64,000 bases of DNA from assembly GCF_000703085.1 (NCBI RefSeq), contig NZ_JNLL01000001.1, positions 992,001-1,056,000 on the forward strand. The letters run 5' to 3'. The notes under the pieces were generated by a model. The model did not search any database. It worked only from the letters and a program-made list of their open reading frames with translations, and was not told the origin of the DNA. The stretch is from Persephonella sp. KM09-Lau-8. Lineage in GTDB: Bacteria > Aquificota > Aquificia > Aquificales > Hydrogenothermaceae. This document shows positions 26,403 through 34,199 of the stretch, in pieces (within the stretch, counting starts at the first letter, position 1; every line of letters begins with the position of its first letter). The position numbers and the translations under genes were made by a program.

Positions 26403-27926
26403 ATGAAAATCTCTGCATGCATTATAGCTAAAAATGAAGAAAAAAATCTCCCAAGACTGCTTGAGAGTCTAAAAGGTAAATTTGATGAGATTATTCTTGT
26501 TGATACAGGTTCAACAGATAAAACTATAGAGATAGCAAAACAACATGGCTGCAAAGTTTATCATAGACAGTGGCAAGGATTTGCAGATGCACGAAACTAT
26601 GCAGTTTCAAAAGCATCAGGAGAATGGATATGGCATTTTGATGCGGATTTTGAATTAGAAGAGGAAGAGTGGAAAAAGGCATTGTATTATCTAAATAACA
26701 TCCCAGAAAATATTCTGGCTGTAACCATACTTATTAAAAATATTGGTGATAACATAGAAAGTGCAGGAATTTCCTCCAATACCTTTATACATCGAAATAA
26801 TCCTAAAGTAAAATGGGTAGGGAAAGTCCATGAAACTTTAAATGTTTCCGAAAGTTATGGAATACCCGTTTTTGTGAAGCATTACGGTTTTCAAGACTCT
26901 ACAGTTTTAAGAAAAAAAGCTTTGCGTAATATAAAGTTATTAAGACAGGAACTAAAAGAATTAGACAAAAATTCCAAACAATACCATATAAAACTTTTTT
27001 ATTTAGTACAATCTTACGCAGTTCTAACTTCTTATGATGCCAAATATACTAAACAAGTTATAAAATACGCCACACAATTCATAAACAACATAGTAGAAGA
27101 AACCAAATTTTTTGATATTTATGTATATGTTTATTTGATAGAAGCCCTTTTAAAGGAAAAAAGGTTTAAAGAAGCTCTGGAAAAAATAAAAGAAGCACAA
27201 CAAATATTCCCAGATTATTTAGATATAATATTTCTTGAAGGAAAAGTATATTTAGAATTGGAAGAATATAATGAAGCGGTAGAAGCTTTTCTTAAGTTTA
27301 TAACCTTAACAGATCAACACCTTAAAAATCCTTTTGTGTTATCAAAAGGACATGCCTTTGTTTCTGACAAACTATTAAATCTTCCTTATTACATTGAAAA
27401 TATAATTCCTGAGGCCGTAATAAAATCTGACCAATATACCTTAGAAAAACTAATAAACTTATGGAAAGAAAAAAAGGGAGAATATTTAGGAATTCTGATA
27501 ATAACCACAGCTAAGAAACTAAACCAAGATATCTCTAAATTTTTAAATAAATTTATAAACCTATATAACAACTCTTCAAAAGCCTTATCTTTTGCTTTAG
27601 TGTATGCAGAACATATGGGACACATTAATACGAAAAGTAAAATTATTAAGAGACTACAAAAAGTAGATCCCCAAAATAGTTTACTATGTTATTTTTCAGG
27701 CAAAGAAGCCTTAGAAAAAGGAAAATACGAAACTGCTTTGAAAGATTTAACAATATATTTTCAAAAAACCAAAAATCTTAATATAATTCCCGATATAAGA
27801 AAATGCTTGATAAATCTTAATCTAAAGGAAGAACTTAAAAGATTCGATGAAGAAATTAATAATCTAACTAAAAAATTAAAAACCACCTCCGATAATAAAA
27901 CTCAACAAAAACAAAATCGGAGGTAA
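26403..27926 (+). CDS. GT2 glycosyltransferase with TPR tail upstream of flagellin
   Basis: A 507-residue protein. Residues 1-220 are a WaaE/SunS-like GT2 domain starting ISACIIAKNEE, with LVDTGSTD (32-39) and the HFDADFE donor site (78-84). Residues 225-500 form tetratricopeptide-like helical repeats (KEALEKIKEAQQIFPDY, NEAVEAFLKFITL). Bacterial enzymes of this layout use the TPR part to bind a protein acceptor. Its stop is six bases before the flagellin ATG, so flagellin or another filament protein is the natural candidate acceptor. The sigma-28 promoter and the ribosome site of flagellin are both inside its final codons. Confidence 0.78.
   Translation: MKISACIIAKNEEKNLPRLLESLKGKFDEIILVDTGSTDKTIEIAKQHGCKVYHRQWQGFADARNYAVSKASGEWIWHFDADFELEEEEWKKALYYLNNIPENILAVTILIKNIGDNIESAGISSNTFIHRNNPKVKWVGKVHETLNVSESYGIPVFVKHYGFQDSTVLRKKALRNIKLLRQELKELDKNSKQYHIKLFYLVQSYAVLTSYDAKYTKQVIKYATQFINNIVEETKFFDIYVYVYLIEALLKEKRFKEALEKIKEAQQIFPDYLDIIFLEGKVYLELEEYNEAVEAFLKFITLTDQHLKNPFVLSKGHAFVSDKLLNLPYYIENIIPEAVIKSDQYTLEKLINLWKEKKGEYLGILIITTAKKLNQDISKFLNKFINLYNNSSKALSFALVYAEHMGHINTKSKIIKRLQKVDPQNSLLCYFSGKEALEKGKYETALKDLTIYFQKTKNLNIIPDIRKCLINLNLKEELKRFDEEINNLTKKLKTTSDNKTQQKQNRR
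27869..27895 (+). promoter_or_regulatory. sigma-28 promoter of flagellin
   Basis: TAAA (27869-27872), exactly 15 bases, then TCCGATAA (27888-27895), seven of eight to the consensus GCCGATAA. It lies inside the coding end of the upstream glycosyltransferase gene, and +1 is expected near 27902. Confidence 0.8.
27885..27924 (+). promoter_or_regulatory. Inverted repeat that masks the flagellin Shine-Dalgarno in long mRNA
   Basis: ACCTCCGAT (27885-27893) is perfectly complementary to ATCGGAGGT (27916-27924), with a 22-base loop. The right arm contains the flagellin ribosome site GGAGGT. The left arm overlaps the sigma-28 -10 box and would be absent from sigma-28 transcripts. Confidence 0.65.
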
Positions 27927-27932
27927 TCAGTC

Positions 27933-28793
27933 ATGGCACTGAGAATTAACTACAACTTCCAGGCAGACTTCACACATGCCAACCTATTAAGAACTGAATA
28001 TAACATGAACAAATCCCTTGAAAGGTTGGCTACAGGTTACAGAATTAACAGAGCTGCAGACGACGCAGCAGGTCTCTACATTGCAGACCAGCTCAAAACC
28101 TATGTGGTATCTCTTGAACAGGGAACAAGAAATGCTGCCGACGGTGTAAGTATTGCTCAAATTGCTCAAGGTTCCCTTGCTGAAGTTTACAATATTCTAA
28201 ATGACATTAAAGCCAAAACAATTCAGGCTGCCAACGATTCAAATGATGACACAGCAAGACAACAAATCCAGCAAGATATTAATAGTCTTGTTGACACTAT
28301 TAGTAAAATCTTCAAAGATACAGAGTTTAATGGGGTTAATCTATTCTCTTCTGGAACAGTAGTAAGTTTTACAATACACTATGGAGGAAGAACAAATCAA
28401 GAACTCAAAATCACAGGAGATAAGGCAGGAGCAACAGCAGGAACTTCTGCTACCCGTGCATCCTCTGTTGTAATAGGAGATACAACCTATACTATAGACG
28501 TTACTTCTCAAACAAAAGCTAATGCTTCCGTATCCACTGTAGATGCTCTTATTAAAGCTGTCGACAACCTTGCTGCCAAGTTCGGTTCTTATCAAATTGA
28601 GCTTGAAAAAATTATCAATAACAACAACACACAAAGGGTTAACGTTTCTGAAGCTGAGTCTCGTATTAGAAATGTTGACTTCGCTAAAGAAATGTCCGAA
28701 TTCACAAGAAACCAAATACTCATGCAATCTGGTACAGCTATGCTTGCACAGGCAAATCAGCTCCCACAACTTGTTTTACAGCTTCTCAGATAA
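27933..28793 (+). CDS. fliC: Flagellin
   Basis: A short 286-residue flagellin. The N-terminal D0/D1 helices run from MALRINYNFQ through RLATGYRINRAADDAAGLYIADQL (about 1-135). A compact, Thr/Ser/Ala-rich variable centre spans about 140-205. The C-terminal D1/D0 helix ends RNQILMQSGTAMLAQANQLPQLVLQLLR. The termini that drive filament assembly, axial export and TLR-type packing are conserved. The centre has Ser/Thr clusters and NAS/NNT sites that could carry glycans. GGAGGT lies eight bases before the ATG, and a sigma-28 promoter lies upstream. It is followed by a terminator and by flaG-fliD-fliS. Confidence 0.96.
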   Translation: MALRINYNFQADFTHANLLRTEYNMNKSLERLATGYRINRAADDAAGLYIADQLKTYVVSLEQGTRNAADGVSIAQIAQGSLAEVYNILNDIKAKTIQAANDSNDDTARQQIQQDINSLVDTISKIFKDTEFNGVNLFSSGTVVSFTIHYGGRTNQELKITGDKAGATAGTSATRASSVVIGDTTYTIDVTSQTKANASVSTVDALIKAVDNLAAKFGSYQIELEKIINNNNTQRVNVSEAESRIRNVDFAKEMSEFTRNQILMQSGTAMLAQANQLPQLVLQLLR

Positions 28794-28806
28794 TAATTTT
28801 AATAGA

Positions 28807-28832
28807 GGGGAGTCTTTCTCCCCTTCTTTATA
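28807..28832 (+). terminator. Rho-independent terminator after flagellin
   Basis: GGGGAG pairs with CTCCCC around TCTTT, followed by TTCTTTAT. Confidence 0.75.
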
Positions 28833-28863
28833 AATATCTGCCAATGGGCAGGTATTTATAAAG
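28826..28863 (+). repeat. 17-bp hairpin between flagellin and flaG
   Basis: CTTTATAAATATCTGCC (28826-28842) faces GGCAGGTATTTATAAAG (28847-28863) with an AATG loop. Sixteen of seventeen positions are Watson-Crick and the other is a G-U pair. It begins in the T-tract of the flagellin terminator and has no T-tract of its own, so it is not a simple terminator. A role in mRNA stability or in processing read-through RNA is possible. Confidence 0.7.
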
Positions 28864-28888
28864 AAAATACTAAATACGGGGATAAGCC

Positions 28889-29266
28889 ATGGATATCAAA
28901 AATGTTAATAATGTTATGGATAAGTCCCTTGTGGAAGGTCAGACTTTAGATCGAACTCGAACAAAAGAGATAAACAATTCTCCCGCTGAACAAATTGCCA
29001 AACAACAACAAGAAGAACTAAAGAATAGTTTACAAAAACTAGATAAAAAGCAACTAGAAGACTTATTCAAAGATATTAAAGAGAAATTTGATTACATGAA
29101 CAAATATCTAAAAATAGAAATAGATAAAGATCTGCATGAACCTGTAATAAAGATAATGGATAAGCAAACAAACAAAGTCATAAGACAGATTCCCCCTGAA
29201 TACGTCCTTGAACTTGCAAAAAGAATAGATGAGCTGGTAGGGCTCTTAATCAAAAAAGAGGTTTAA
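28889..29266 (+). CDS. flaG: FlaG-family flagellar protein
   Basis: 125 residues. The last 75 carry the FlaG signature: a helical DYMNKYLKIEIDKDLHEPVIKIMDK segment followed by TNKVIRQIPPEYVLELAKRI. The first 45 residues are Gln/Asn/Lys-rich and probably unstructured. FlaG proteins modulate filament length in polar flagellates. It lies between flagellin and fliD, the standard position, and GGGGA precedes the ATG. A four-base gap to fliD indicates co-translation. Confidence 0.92.
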   Translation: MDIKNVNNVMDKSLVEGQTLDRTRTKEINNSPAEQIAKQQQEELKNSLQKLDKKQLEDLFKDIKEKFDYMNKYLKIEIDKDLHEPVIKIMDKQTNKVIRQIPPEYVLELAKRIDELVGLLIKKEV

Positions 29267-29269
29267 ATC

Positions 29270-30592
29270 ATGGCTGGCGAAATTTACTTAAGCAATCTTA
29301 CTGGAGGATTTGATTACCAGCAGATTCTTGATAGTATGAGAGCTCTTAAAAGCCAGCAGATATATCTACTCCAATCCAGAGAAGATCAGATAAAACAGAA
29401 AAAATCAGCTTTGTCTGATTATGCAAAGATACTGAACGATTTTAAAAGTTACTTTAATAAAGTAACTGACCTGTTTGAGCTTGATAAGAAAAAAGTCAGT
29501 GTATCAGATGAAAATGTAATAGATGTCATAATAACAGATGACACTAAACTGATACCATCAACAATAGATATACAGGTAAATCAGCTTGCCAAAAATGATG
29601 TATGGCTTACAAATGGTGGTGTTGATGATCAAAATGAAGCAATATCTGACTTAGACTCAGCAACTCTAAGTATAACTTATCAGGGCAATACAATAGATGT
29701 TTCTTACGATAACACAATGTCTTTGAAGGACATAGTTTCACAGATAAATTCAACTGCAGCAAATAGTGATATGAACATATCAGCTTCGATATTCTATGAT
29801 GGTTCCCAATATAGGCTTCTTATTCAGGGCAAAGATACAGGAAGCGATAATACAGTAACTATCTCTGATTCAGGAAATCTATCCTCAACTTTAGGAGACT
29901 TTTATCATGCACAAACAGCCCAGAATGCTCAAATCAGCATATATGACCAGACAATAGAAAGTTCAGATAATTCCTTTGAAAATGTTATTGCAGGCCTCAC
30001 AATAAATGTAAAATCAACATCATCTTCCCCTGTAAACATAAACATTCAGCAGGATTTTGAGCCATTCATGGATGATTTACAAAAAATGATAGATAAATAT
30101 AATGAGCTGGTAGATTTTATCAAAAACAACACAGGGGAAAATGGAATATTATCAGATGAAATATCAACTCTGCAGTCTGTAAGGTCTGGAATTTTTAATA
30201 GATTTGATCCTTTATTTGAATTGGGTATTCTAAGTGTTGATAAAGACACAGGCCATATCTCTATAGACAGCACAAAACTAAAAGATATGCTATACACAGA
30301 TGAAGAAACAGTTAAAAGCAAAATTTCGCAGCTTAAAGATAATATGTATGATTATCTTATCTATATCACCGGTTCAGACAGCCCTATCAAACTTAAACAA
30401 AAAAGTTACGATAAACAGATACAGAATATAGAAGAATCCATAGAACTTCAGAAAAAAAGAATTGACGAAGAAATAAAATCATTAAAAATGCAATTTGTAG
30501 CACTGCAACAACTGATGGCACAGATGGAGGATATAAGACAGAGAATAGCCGCAACTTTTGGTAATGTTTCCTTACTAAATTCAAATCAATAA
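29270..30592 (+). CDS. fliD: Flagellar cap protein FliD (HAP2)
   Basis: 440 residues. The N-terminal FliD D0 domain (GGFDYQQILDSMRALKSQQI) and the C-terminal helical domain (QNIEESIELQKKRIDEEIKSLKMQFVALQQLMAQM) frame a beta-rich middle region (about 70-270). The cap catalyses flagellin subunit insertion at the filament tip. The length is normal for compact homologues. It follows flaG directly, and fliS comes 12 bases later. Confidence 0.95.
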   Translation: MAGEIYLSNLTGGFDYQQILDSMRALKSQQIYLLQSREDQIKQKKSALSDYAKILNDFKSYFNKVTDLFELDKKKVSVSDENVIDVIITDDTKLIPSTIDIQVNQLAKNDVWLTNGGVDDQNEAISDLDSATLSITYQGNTIDVSYDNTMSLKDIVSQINSTAANSDMNISASIFYDGSQYRLLIQGKDTGSDNTVTISDSGNLSSTLGDFYHAQTAQNAQISIYDQTIESSDNSFENVIAGLTINVKSTSSSPVNINIQQDFEPFMDDLQKMIDKYNELVDFIKNNTGENGILSDEISTLQSVRSGIFNRFDPLFELGILSVDKDTGHISIDSTKLKDMLYTDEETVKSKISQLKDNMYDYLIYITGSDSPIKLKQKSYDKQIQNIEESIELQKKRIDEEIKSLKMQFVALQQLMAQMEDIRQRIAATFGNVSLLNSNQ

Positions 30593-30607
30593 GAGGAGAG
30601 TTAAGTG

Positions 30608-30967
30608 ATGACAAATCCCTATGATGTATATCTCAAAACAGACATATCAACAGCATCTCCAGTAAAACAGGTAATTATGCTTTACGACAAAGCAATTGCC
30701 TGTTTAAAAGCAGCTATAGAGGATATAAAAAATAATGATATCAAATCGAAAGTAAATAATATTAACAGGGCTACAGAAATAATCCTTGCATTGAACTCTT
30801 CTCTTGATATGGAAAAAGGTGGAGAAATAGCAAAAAATCTAAGGGAACTTTATGAGTTTTCTTACGGGAAAATCCTTGAAGCCCATGCCAGAAATGATAT
30901 ACAGCTTTTACAAGACATCGTGGAAATCTTAGAAAAACTAAGAGAAGGTTGGGAGGGAATATCATAG
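30608..30967 (+). CDS. fliS: Flagellin export chaperone FliS
   Basis: A 119-residue all-helical chaperone with the conserved N-terminal NPYDVYLKTDISTASPVKQVIMLYDKAI and the LNSSLDMEKGGEIAKNLRELY helix. It binds the flagellin C-terminus and keeps it unfolded for export. I take the ATG at 30608 (AGGAGAG seven bases upstream) over the GTG at 30605. The stop codon overlaps the next gene's likely start in the sequence ATAG. Confidence 0.94.
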   Translation: MTNPYDVYLKTDISTASPVKQVIMLYDKAIACLKAAIEDIKNNDIKSKVNNINRATEIILALNSSLDMEKGGEIAKNLRELYEFSYGKILEAHARNDIQLLQDIVEILEKLREGWEGIS

Positions 30968-31197
30968 ATTTAAGGCATTTATTTGACCAGATTTTTCTGG
31001 CACTTGAAAATGAAGACTATGAAAAAATCCAGCAACTCTCAAAACAACTTCAGGGGATAGATTTTTCCGGTCTATCCCCTGAAGAAGCAAAAGAAATAAT
31101 CCAAAAAATAAATCAAATAGAAAAAATAACAGAAGAAAAACAAAAAAATATCATTTCAGCCATTGAAAAAAAGATGAATATGAAAAAATATCGATAA
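30949..31197 (+). CDS. Small helical protein in the FliT position
   Basis: A highly charged helical protein of 77-82 residues with the pattern of a small export chaperone (DYEKIQQLSKQLQGIDFSGLSPEEAKEIIQKINQIEKI). The outermost start is TTG at 30949, but it lies inside fliS. A strong GGGAGGG at 30951-30957 instead points six bases downstream to ATA at 30964, overlapping the fliS stop as ATAG. No ATG, GTG or TTG suits that ribosome site. By position and size it could be a FliT-like chaperone for FliD, although sequence likeness to FliT is not evident to me. Confidence 0.6.
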   Translation: MGGNIIDLRHLFDQIFLALENEDYEKIQQLSKQLQGIDFSGLSPEEAKEIIQKINQIEKITEEKQKNIISAIEKKMNMKKYR

Positions 31198-32145
31198 TTA
31201 TTTATAAAACTTCAGAAGGCTTAAATCCTTATTTTGCATTATAGAAGCAATTGTTGCCTCATACGCTGTCCTTGCTTTTTCTAACTCGGATATAGTTCCT
31301 GCATAATCTGCATCTTCCAGCTTAGAAACAAGTTCGGAAAAGTTCACCCTAAGGGTTTCATTCTGTTGTTTAAGATTATCTGCTATTCTTATTTGCTCTC
31401 CAAGCATAGATCTACGTTGAAGTATCTCATTTAACCCAATATCAAATGCTTCTATTACTGATACATTTCCGTAAGAATTTCCATCTATCTGAACATTTAT
31501 ATAATCTGCAGGATTATAAAGTCTTGATAAATCTCCTGAATCTATAATATCTATAATTTTGTCAATCACTTCTACTATGAGCATTTTGTTACTTGTTTCA
31601 TTAACTCCCAGATATTCTTTACCGTTAAAGGTTGTGTTAAGTTCAACTCCTTTTGATACAGGGACAGTAGTTTCAACAAGTTCTCCCACATATGTTCCAT
31701 CGGAAGCAAACGGATCAGTCTGGGATTTTACACCACCGAACAATCTGGAATCTCCCACCTGAACGTTGGCCTGATCAAGTATATAATCCCTCATTGATTT
31801 AAAGAAATCTTTAAGAATTTCTGCATCCTCAGCATCAAGAACTCCTACATTATGTAATCTTATTATCTCTACTTTAGTTTCCCTTGCTGCTTCTATAATA
31901 TTGGCAAGCGTGCTTTCTGCAACATCAAGCTGTGTTTTAACTCTGTCAATATTTCTGTTATAAGTATCTATATTCTCAATAAGTTTTTTGAACCTTAAAG
32001 ACCTGACATTATCTACAGTATTATCAGATGGAGAAAGGATCTTTTTACCTGATGCAAGCTGTCTTGTATATTTCTCTATATCCTTCTCTCTTATCCTATC
32101 ATATTTGATAAATGTATCAAAGAAAGATATATCAGGGATTCTCAT
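31198..32145 (-). CDS. flgL: Flagellar hook-filament junction protein FlgL (HAP3)
   Basis: 315 residues with flagellin-like terminal helices: RQLASGKKILSPSDNTVDNVRSLRF near the N-terminus and the EKARTAYEATIASIMQNKDLSLLKF end. It joins hook and filament together with FlgK. The ATG at 32145 (AGGTGAGG upstream) is preferred to the GTG at 32154. It has its own sigma-28 promoter in the gap after flgK and converges on the fliT-position gene with adjacent stops. Confidence 0.9.
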   Translation of the reverse strand: MRIPDISFFDTFIKYDRIREKDIEKYTRQLASGKKILSPSDNTVDNVRSLRFKKLIENIDTYNRNIDRVKTQLDVAESTLANIIEAARETKVEIIRLHNVGVLDAEDAEILKDFFKSMRDYILDQANVQVGDSRLFGGVKSQTDPFASDGTYVGELVETTVPVSKGVELNTTFNGKEYLGVNETSNKMLIVEVIDKIIDIIDSGDLSRLYNPADYINVQIDGNSYGNVSVIEAFDIGLNEILQRRSMLGEQIRIADNLKQQNETLRVNFSELVSKLEDADYAGTISELEKARTAYEATIASIMQNKDLSLLKFYK

Positions 32146-32180
32146 CTTCCTCACCTACTCTATTTCAAAATTTGAGTTTA

Positions 32181-32207
32181 TTATCGGTAATTATAATTTA
32201 TTTTTTA
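32181..32207 (-). promoter_or_regulatory. sigma-28 promoter of flgL
   Basis: On the minus strand TAAA (complement of 32204-32207), exactly 15 bases, then ACCGATAA (complement of 32181-32188), seven of eight to consensus. It sits in the 66-bp gap between flgK and flgL. Confidence 0.75.
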
Positions 32208-32211
32208 ATAA

Positions 32212-33672
32212 CTACTTAACAAGATTTAACACTGTTTGTAATAGTTCATCTGTAACATTTATAATACGGGCAGATGCTTCGTATGCCCTCTGAAGTTTTG
32301 TCAAATTAATTAATTCCTCATCTATATTAACACCGGATTTTTCCTTTATTTTCTGGTCTATAGCATCGAGCATAAAGCTACTATCATCGGTAAGAGTTTT
32401 AACATGGGAAAGTTCTGTTGAAATAGGAGTAACCATTTCAGAGCTGTAAAACTCATGGAAAGATTTTCCTTTTATCAGATTGTAGTTGTTTACATTATTA
32501 AGGGTGTATGTAATTCCTCCAATGGTAATTGATCCATCAGATAAAAGGTCTGACTCCTCCGAGGCGGTTAACACTCCATTTATATCATCCTTTAGCTCTA
32601 TTATTTTTTTTATATTTGTATTATCAGAATTCGTATAAGCAGGATCAGATGCAGCTGCTATCTGCTTTGGGTCTGTTATATTTAGAATAATATTGCCTGC
32701 ATTTATATTTGTTTCTGAGCTTTCAGGATCAATTCCGAAGAAATCTATATCAGTATCTCCATTCAGGTCATATCCCTCTCTGTGCTGTTTGTTAACCACA
32801 AGAGCGAGTGTTGCTGTAAAATCATTCAGCTGATTTATGGCTTCATTAACTTTTTTAATTCCTTTCATATAACCGCCTATCTTCCCATTTCCAAGAATAT
32901 CTGAGATATTATTTCCCCTAACTCTAACCACAGGGTTATTATTTTCATCTGTATCATAGGTTACCTTTGCTGCCTGATCAAATACCAGAAGATCAAAACC
33001 TTTAGCTGTAAAAAGGTCAACGGTATTATCATCATTTATTCTTGTTTTAACATCAATTAGAGAAGATATCTCTTTTACAAGTCTGTCCCTTTCATCTAAA
33101 AACTCATTTAGTCTGACTTCATCGTAGAAATAAAATTTTATATTTTTGTTTACATAAGCAAGCTGATTTAACAGATCATTTAATCTGCCAATACTATCCT
33201 TTATGGATAAGGAAGTCTTTTCTTTTATGTTTTGTAATGTTTCAAAGCCATTTCTAATTCTACCAACAAGAGCCTGTGCCTTTGACATTACAGAGTATCT
33301 TGCCGCAAGGTCGTCTGGATTAACAGCAACATCATTAAAGGAATTAAAAAAATCATTCAGTTCGCTGGCAAGACCTGAACCATGAATATCGTTGTATATA
33401 TCCTCAATCTGCTGAAGAACATCCTGATAGTTTTCATATCCGGCTTTTTGATTGTTTGTGGCAATGTATCTGCCAAAAAGGGATTTATCAAAAACTCTTT
33501 CTATTTTTTTCAGATGAACACTGCTTGCAGGCAAGTCAGAAAGGTGATTTACCCTTCTTGAATAACCTTCAGAATACATATTGGTCATATTTTTATTTAC
33601 ATTATCCATTGCCCTTTTATGAGTTAGGAGCGATTGTCCTGCAATAGATAGAGAGAAAAACAGAGAAGACAT
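32212..33672 (-). CDS. flgK: Flagellar hook-associated protein FlgK (HAP1)
   Basis: 486 residues. The N-terminal SLSIAGQSLLTHKRAMDNVNKNMTN helix and the C-terminal GVNIDEELINLTKLQRAYEASARIINV motif are diagnostic of FlgK. The middle contains beta-rich domains and DLNGDTDIDFFG, a calcium-loop-like segment. It is exported and assembles at the hook tip before FlgL. A GAGG ribosome site and a sigma-28 promoter with an exact GCCGATAA lie upstream. Confidence 0.94.
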   Translation of the reverse strand: MSSLFFSLSIAGQSLLTHKRAMDNVNKNMTNMYSEGYSRRVNHLSDLPASSVHLKKIERVFDKSLFGRYIATNNQKAGYENYQDVLQQIEDIYNDIHGSGLASELNDFFNSFNDVAVNPDDLAARYSVMSKAQALVGRIRNGFETLQNIKEKTSLSIKDSIGRLNDLLNQLAYVNKNIKFYFYDEVRLNEFLDERDRLVKEISSLIDVKTRINDDNTVDLFTAKGFDLLVFDQAAKVTYDTDENNNPVVRVRGNNISDILGNGKIGGYMKGIKKVNEAINQLNDFTATLALVVNKQHREGYDLNGDTDIDFFGIDPESSETNINAGNIILNITDPKQIAAASDPAYTNSDNTNIKKIIELKDDINGVLTASEESDLLSDGSITIGGITYTLNNVNNYNLIKGKSFHEFYSSEMVTPISTELSHVKTLTDDSSFMLDAIDQKIKEKSGVNIDEELINLTKLQRAYEASARIINVTDELLQTVLNLVK

Positions 33673-33707
33673 TTCATTACCTCAGTTTTCAGGATTTTAT
33701 ATAGATA

Positions 33708-33734
33708 TTATCGGCAGTATGAAAAATTTTTCTA
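33708..33734 (-). promoter_or_regulatory. sigma-28 promoter of flgK
   Basis: On the minus strand TAGA (complement of 33731-33734), exactly 15 bases, then a perfect GCCGATAA (complement of 33708-33715). Expected +1 is about 28 bp before the flgK start. Confidence 0.8.
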
Positions 33735-33735
33735 C

Positions 33736-34107
33736 TTATTGGAATCTTTTGAGTTCTTCTTTATCTATTTTTTCCTGTCTTTCAAAAATCTCAGTATTTT
33801 TCTTTTCTATATAATCTTGCTTTTTATATACATAATAAAATGTAGTAACATAACCTACAAAAGCACAGCTATGGAAAACCACCTGAACTGGACTGAGCAA
33901 ACCTTCATCAAAAACAAGGGACAAAATCTCAGAGACTACAGCTGACAAAAATATAAAGAAGAATGTTATTCCATAAAGTATCGTAACTTTTCTATTAATT
34001 AGATAATCTTCATATGTGTAATACTTAGACAGGGACTTTTTGGTAGTTTCTTCGGTGGTAATTTCTTCTTCAACTGATGTATCAACTGGTTTTGTAGCCT
34101 CTGCCAT
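33736..34107 (-). CDS. Small two-helix membrane protein of unknown function
   Basis: 123 residues with an acidic, Thr/Glu-rich N-terminus (1-35), two transmembrane helices (about 42-65 and 76-95), and a charged, coiled-coil-like C-terminal tail (KKNTEIFERQEKIDKEELKRFQ). AAGGAGA precedes the ATG. Its stop lies against the -35 of the flgK promoter. I recognise no family. It lies upstream of flgK on the same strand but is not clearly part of that operon. Confidence 0.6.
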   Translation of the reverse strand: MAEATKPVDTSVEEEITTEETTKKSLSKYYTYEDYLINRKVTILYGITFFFIFLSAVVSEILSLVFDEGLLSPVQVVFHSCAFVGYVTTFYYVYKKQDYIEKKNTEIFERQEKIDKEELKRFQ

Positions 34108-34199
34108 TAATCTTCTCCTTGATTTATTTGCCCTGTCTGGAAAGCCTTTGAAAAATATAAAACCTTTGTGTTTTTATTTTAAAATCTGGAACAAAAAAG

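Noticed and set aside
28859-28885. TAAA-N15-GGGGATAA before flaG, resembling a sigma-28 promoter
   Set aside because: The predicted start (about 28892) would fall past the flaG ATG at 28889, and the next in-frame ATG has no ribosome site. The first bases also belong to the long hairpin.
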